The notes under the pieces are model-generated. The model was not told where the DNA came from. It made no database searches and saw only the letters and a program-made list of their open reading frames with translations. A stretch of DNA of 17,263 nucleotides from an uncultured Collinsella sp. (lineage in GTDB: Bacteria; Actinomycetota; Coriobacteriia; Coriobacteriales; Coriobacteriaceae). Both the position numbers and the translations under genes were made by a program. Location of the stretch: the NCBI GenBank assembly GCA_900550835.1, contig URTP01000027.1, positions 1 to 17,263 of the forward strand, written 5' to 3'. Positions 14,170 to 17,263 of this stretch are shown one piece after another. Positions within the stretch are counted from its first letter, which is position 1, and each line of letters starts with the position of its first letter.

Positions 14170-15312
14170 TTAGGAACGCTGCTGCGGCTTCCAGGAACCC
14201 ACATTGGCGTCGTACTGGTTCAGCGCGCTGTTGCCACCCTGCGCGATGGGCGCCAGGATCTCGCTTTGGTGGGAACTCATCGACTCGCCATCGGGAATGG
14301 CCAGCGAGATATCCCAGCTCTGGCAGATCACGTCAACGCGCTCATACATCCACTCGGCAAGCTGCTTTAAGTGGGCGATGTCGTCCGCATAGACCGTATC
14401 GTCCTGATACTTAAGATTGTTGAGCTCATCTTGCGTCTTTTTAATCTGGTCACGCAGGGCGTAGGCACTCTGCGACAGCTCCTGACGGGTGGACAGCGGC
14501 GTTCGGAGATAGCCGTTGTTAAAGGAATCGATGACCTCGCCAATCTGGTCCTCGTCAGCATAGGACACGATGGTCTGATACAGACCGTCCAGCCTGGTAT
14601 AGAGCTGATCATCGGTGAGCACGGTTTCTTCCTGGACCACCTCCGCAGAATCGTCCTGCTTGGCATCGTCCTCAGTGGCCTCGCCCTTTTGGCGCGTGGG
14701 GAAGGTGGTCTGTGCAGCTTGGCCAAACTGGTCGTAGAAGCCGGGCATAACACCCATGGGATCGGTCGTCACGAACCAATAGGCACCGCCGCAAACGACG
14801 GCAAGGACCGCGATGATAATGAGCGGCTTGGGAATATGACGCTTGTGCTTGTGATAGGCGTCCTCGTCGGGGTGCACCTTGCGCTTGGGTTTTTGAGCAT
14901 CGTCATGCAGGGAAACGGGCATGGGAATATCGACCTTGGGAATACCGAAATCCTTATCGAAAGCCGGCAGCACGCAGGTCTCATTGGGGTCGGCGGCGTC
15001 CGAAAGCACCGCAGCGGCAGAGGCCGGCGCATGCGGCACCTCGGTGTCGATCTGCTCTTGCGTTAGGCGCGGAAAGCCCGCCGTGCGGCCCGCTGCCAGG
15101 TCGGATGCGGCCGCGTCCTCGGAGAGGATACCCGGAGCAGGGCGTCCGCATTTGGGGCACGTACGATCATGCGGAGAAAGACGGGCACCGCAGCCCTCAC
15201 AGAACACGAACTCGGTGTGCTCGGGACCATCGCCCGGACCCACATAGGCGTTGCAGTAGGGGCAGAACGAGGCGCCGTCCTCGATAGTCTTAAGGCAATG
15301 CGGGCAGATCAC
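14170..15312 (-). CDS. membrane protein with two N-terminal zinc ribbons
   Basis: I do not recognise a named gene. From the GTG at 15312 the protein has 380 residues. Two CxxC...CxxC zinc ribbons stand at the N terminus: C3/C6 with C17/C20 and C38/C41 with C52/C55. A variable linker follows (60-145), then a His/Lys-rich stretch (146-162) and one membrane helix (163-181, PLIIIAVLAVVCGGAYWFV). About 195 mostly helical outer residues have no motif I can name. The basic stretch puts the zinc ribbons inside the cell. A TTG 30 bases upstream (15342) would also be in frame, but it lacks a ribosome site. The GTG has AGAGG five bases before it and makes the protein start directly at the ribbon (MICPHC). 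Confidence 0.78.
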   Translation of the reverse strand: MICPHCLKTIEDGASFCPYCNAYVGPGDGPEHTEFVFCEGCGARLSPHDRTCPKCGRPAPGILSEDAAASDLAAGRTAGFPRLTQEQIDTEVPHAPASAAAVLSDAADPNETCVLPAFDKDFGIPKVDIPMPVSLHDDAQKPKRKVHPDEDAYHKHKRHIPKPLIIIAVLAVVCGGAYWFVTTDPMGVMPGFYDQFGQAAQTTFPTRQKGEATEDDAKQDDSAEVVQEETVLTDDQLYTRLDGLYQTIVSYADEDQIGEVIDSFNNGYLRTPLSTRQELSQSAYALRDQIKKTQDELNNLKYQDDTVYADDIAHLKQLAEWMYERVDVICQSWDISLAIPDGESMSSHQSEILAPIAQGGNSALNQYDANVGSWKPQQRS

Positions 15313-15317
15313 GGCAT

Positions 15318-15322
15318 CCTCT
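15318..15322 (-). promoter_or_regulatory. ribosome binding site that decides the zinc-ribbon gene start
   Basis: AGAGG lies five bases before GTG at 15312. The upstream in-frame TTG at 15342 has no purine-rich site before it and would fall almost on the predicted transcript start. Confidence 0.5.
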
Positions 15323-15352
15323 TTTCGAAGCAATTCAAACAATCGAGGTTAG

Positions 15353-15361
15353 AGCATAACA
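15353..15361 (-). promoter_or_regulatory. possible extended -10 promoter for the zinc-ribbon gene
   Basis: TGTTATGCT on the minus strand is an extended -10 (TG-N-TATGCT, box at 15353-15358). No good -35 is seen. The transcript would begin near 15346, giving a leader of about 34 bases to the GTG start. The region also carries a 10-base direct repeat AACATCGCCA (15358-15367 and 15396-15405, plus strand). Confidence 0.35.
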
Positions 15362-15415
15362 TCGCCACGGCCCCACAGGAGCAAGGCACCAATTCAACAT
15401 CGCCAGGGCGCGTAG

Positions 15416-17263
15416 TTACTTCTTCTTTTTGCTCGGCATCGAGACTTTGATGCCTTGGGCGGACTTGGTTACGCGAGAGCGCTTGGCTCCGCTACCCTTC
15501 TTTTTCTTGGGCTGGGCCTGGGCCACGCCCTCGAGTGCGCGGGCCTCGGCCTCACGAACGGTGCGAGATTCGCGGCGCTGCGCCATGTCGGCGGCGACGC
15601 GCTTGGCAAAACGCTCCGCCGTCGAACCCGTCGAGCTCACCTTGCCGCCACCGCGACCCAGGCGGACGCGCACACCGCGGCCAAAACCAGTTGCGGCATG
15701 ACGACGACGCGGCTTGAGCGAATCCATCATCGTGGCGAGCTTAAAGAACACCGAGCAGGTAATGACCACGATGACAGCCAAGATAACCATCTGGCCCATC
15801 GACAGGTTGGCAATAGACAGCAGCTTCGGGAATCCGATAACGCCCACCAGGATGCCGGCAACTACAAACACAAAGAGCACCACACGTAGGGGCGTGAGAG
15901 GCTGCGAGATGCGCCAGATCAGGCTGACGCTCGCCGCGCACGACGTAAGCAGGCACATCGTAGACAGCGTGAGCTGGCTAAAGCCAAACACGCGTGCCAC
16001 AAAGATATCGAGCGCCGCAGCCATAATGACCGCAATCGACGCCGGCAGTGCCCGCTTGAGCACGTTCGTCAGGAACGACCCCTTCACGCGAGCATTGTTG
16101 GGCTCCAGGCCCAACACAAAGCCCGGCGCGCCGATGCAGAAGAAGTTGATGAGCGTCATCTGAATCGGCTCGAAAGGGTACGGCGGCAGCGCGATGCACA
16201 ACGCCGCCAGGCCCATCGAGAACAGCGTCTTAGTCAGGAACAGCGAGGCCGAACGTTGCAGGTTGTTGATGGAGCGACGGCCCTCGGCCACCACGGCGGG
16301 CATCGAGGCAAAGTCGTTGTCGACGAGCACGATCTCGGCCACGTTACGCGCGGCATCGGAGCCGGCCGCCATGGCCACGGAGCAGTCGGCCTCCTTGAGC
16401 GCCAGCACGTCGTTGACGCCGTCGCCCGTCATGGCCACGGTGTGCTCGCGGCGCTTGAGCGCCTGCACGAGCTCGCGCTTCTGCTGCGGGGTCACACGAC
16501 CAAAGACATGGTAGCGGTCCACTGCGGCATCGAGCTTGGCCGGCGTATCGAGCGTCGTGGCGTCCACATAAGCGTCCGCCCCCGGCACGCCCACCACGCG
16601 CGCGATCGACGACACCGTACGCGGGTCGTCGCCACTGATCACGTTGAGGGTCACGCCCTGCTCGTTAAAGTAGCCGATGGTCTCGGCCGCCGAGGTACGG
16701 ATCTCGTCGCGTATGGTCACAAAGCCCACGGGCTCGGCCTCGCCCACCATATCGCCATCGGGCGTAAAGCCGTCCACGCGCGCCACCACGAGCACGCGGC
16801 AGGTATCGGCAAGCTCGGCGACACGGTTCTCGACCTGCGAAAACGCACGCTCCGAAAGCACAAACTGCGCAGCGCCCATCACATAGGAGCCCTGCGCAAA
16901 CGAAGCGCCACTCCACTTTTTGGAGGACGAGAACGGAATGACCGACAGCGGCTCAGACACCTCGACCGGGCGATCGGCGTAATAGTTGAGCAGCGCCTGG
17001 CAGGTCTCGTTGGCATCGGCCGAAGTCGCACGCGCCACGTTAGCCAGCGCAAAATCGAGCACCGTGGTATCGACGGGGACGGCGGCGTCGCTCTCCCCCG
17101 CACCCATACCCTCGACCGGCAGCGGATACGTGCCCTCGACCTCCATGCGACCCGACGTGATGGTGCCCGTCTTGTCCAGGCACAGCACGTCGACGCGCGC
17201 GAGCGTCTCGATGCAGCCGAGCTCGTGCACGAGGGTCTTGCGCTGCGCCAGACGCACGACGCC
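15416..17263 (-). CDS. P-type cation-transporting ATPase, C-terminal part (cut by right window edge)
   Basis: P-type ATPases pump cations across the cell membrane by forming an aspartyl phosphate. The 615 visible residues open with GVVRLAQRKTLVHELGCIE, before the phosphorylation motif DKTGT (visible 30-34, Asp30). Then come the nucleotide-binding domain with KKWSGASF (115-122), TGDGVND (279-285) of the hinge and about six C-terminal membrane helices (340-510). The line PFEPIQMTLINFFCIGAPGF followed by LGLEPN resembles CtpE-like pumps, which in mycobacteria are linked to calcium, so calcium is a possible but unproven substrate. The N-terminal helices and actuator domain lie outside the window. 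After the last helix a tail of about 100 residues is rich in Arg and Lys and ends in KKKK, unusual for this family. The stop is followed by 103 bases of gap without a clear terminator. Confidence 0.93.
   Translation of the reverse strand, partial: GVVRLAQRKTLVHELGCIETLARVDVLCLDKTGTITSGRMEVEGTYPLPVEGMGAGESDAAVPVDTTVLDFALANVARATSADANETCQALLNYYADRPVEVSEPLSVIPFSSSKKWSGASFAQGSYVMGAAQFVLSERAFSQVENRVAELADTCRVLVVARVDGFTPDGDMVGEAEPVGFVTIRDEIRTSAAETIGYFNEQGVTLNVISGDDPRTVSSIARVVGVPGADAYVDATTLDTPAKLDAAVDRYHVFGRVTPQQKRELVQALKRREHTVAMTGDGVNDVLALKEADCSVAMAAGSDAARNVAEIVLVDNDFASMPAVVAEGRRSINNLQRSASLFLTKTLFSMGLAALCIALPPYPFEPIQMTLINFFCIGAPGFVLGLEPNNARVKGSFLTNVLKRALPASIAVIMAAALDIFVARVFGFSQLTLSTMCLLTSCAASVSLIWRISQPLTPLRVVLFVFVVAGILVGVIGFPKLLSIANLSMGQMVILAVIVVITCSVFFKLATMMDSLKPRRRHAATGFGRGVRVRLGRGGGKVSSTGSTAERFAKRVAADMAQRRESRTVREAEARALEGVAQAQPKKKKGSGAKRSRVTKSAQGIKVSMPSKKKK

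Noticed and set aside
15358..15405. 10-base direct repeat AACATCGCCA before the zinc-ribbon gene as an operator pair
   Set aside because: Two copies 38 bases apart with no symmetry and no known regulator nearby; kept only as a note under the promoter.
1..17263. tRNA, rRNA, CRISPR array, insertion sequence or phage genes
   Set aside because: No cloverleaf-like intergenic sequence, spaced repeats, transposase or integrase motifs were seen. Genes fill almost the whole window with uniform codon use.

Overview
The window reads as a stretch of chromosome from a GC-rich Gram-positive bacterium of the Coriobacteriia, most likely Collinsella or a close relative. This is inferred from the protein style and gene order (mreBCD–PBP2–rodA, then a two-gene radical SAM cassette, then rplU–rpmA–obg–nadD), from L27 lacking the cleaved N-terminal extension seen in Firmicutes, and from frequent TTG starts. 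It is not a database result. Every convincing gene lies on the minus strand, so transcription runs from high to low coordinates. The long plus-strand ORFs are antisense shadows.

Layout in transcription order. (1) 17263–15416: C-terminal two thirds of a P-type cation ATPase with a long basic tail; it runs off the right edge. (2) 15312–14170: membrane protein with two N-terminal zinc ribbons. (3) 14062–12204: a cyclophilin-type prolyl isomerase locus broken by an in-frame TAG at codon 13, then a TPR protein with one membrane segment. A promoter lies upstream and a strong hairpin closes the unit at 12149–12181. (4) 12088–2480: a tightly packed operon of mreB, mreC, mreD, mrdA (PBP2), rodA, a DUF697-like membrane protein, a TIGR03960-type radical SAM protein and its DUF2344/TIGR03936 partner. 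(5) 2412–1: rplU and rpmA from their own promoter, a terminator-like hairpin, then obgE and the start of nadD, which runs off the left edge.

Block 4 encodes the rod-type elongation machinery: the MreB filament, the MreC/MreD scaffold, the transpeptidase PBP2 and the SEDS glycosyltransferase RodA. The two radical SAM genes and block 5 follow with little or no gap, linking wall elongation to ribosome biogenesis (L21, L27, Obg) and NAD synthesis. The same neighbourhood occurs in other Gram-positives, so most of the window is conserved housekeeping DNA.

No clearly new system, mobile element, CRISPR array or RNA gene was found. The points most worth a second look are a perfect 12-bp inverted repeat followed by TTTT inside the start of mreC, the premature amber codon in the cyclophilin gene, the DUF697 protein whose N-terminal half looks like a GTPase domain without nucleotide-binding motifs, and a PBP2 with a second N-terminal membrane helix. 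No gene-free stretch exceeds 300 bases; the largest gaps (about 60–115 bases) hold the promoters and terminators listed.
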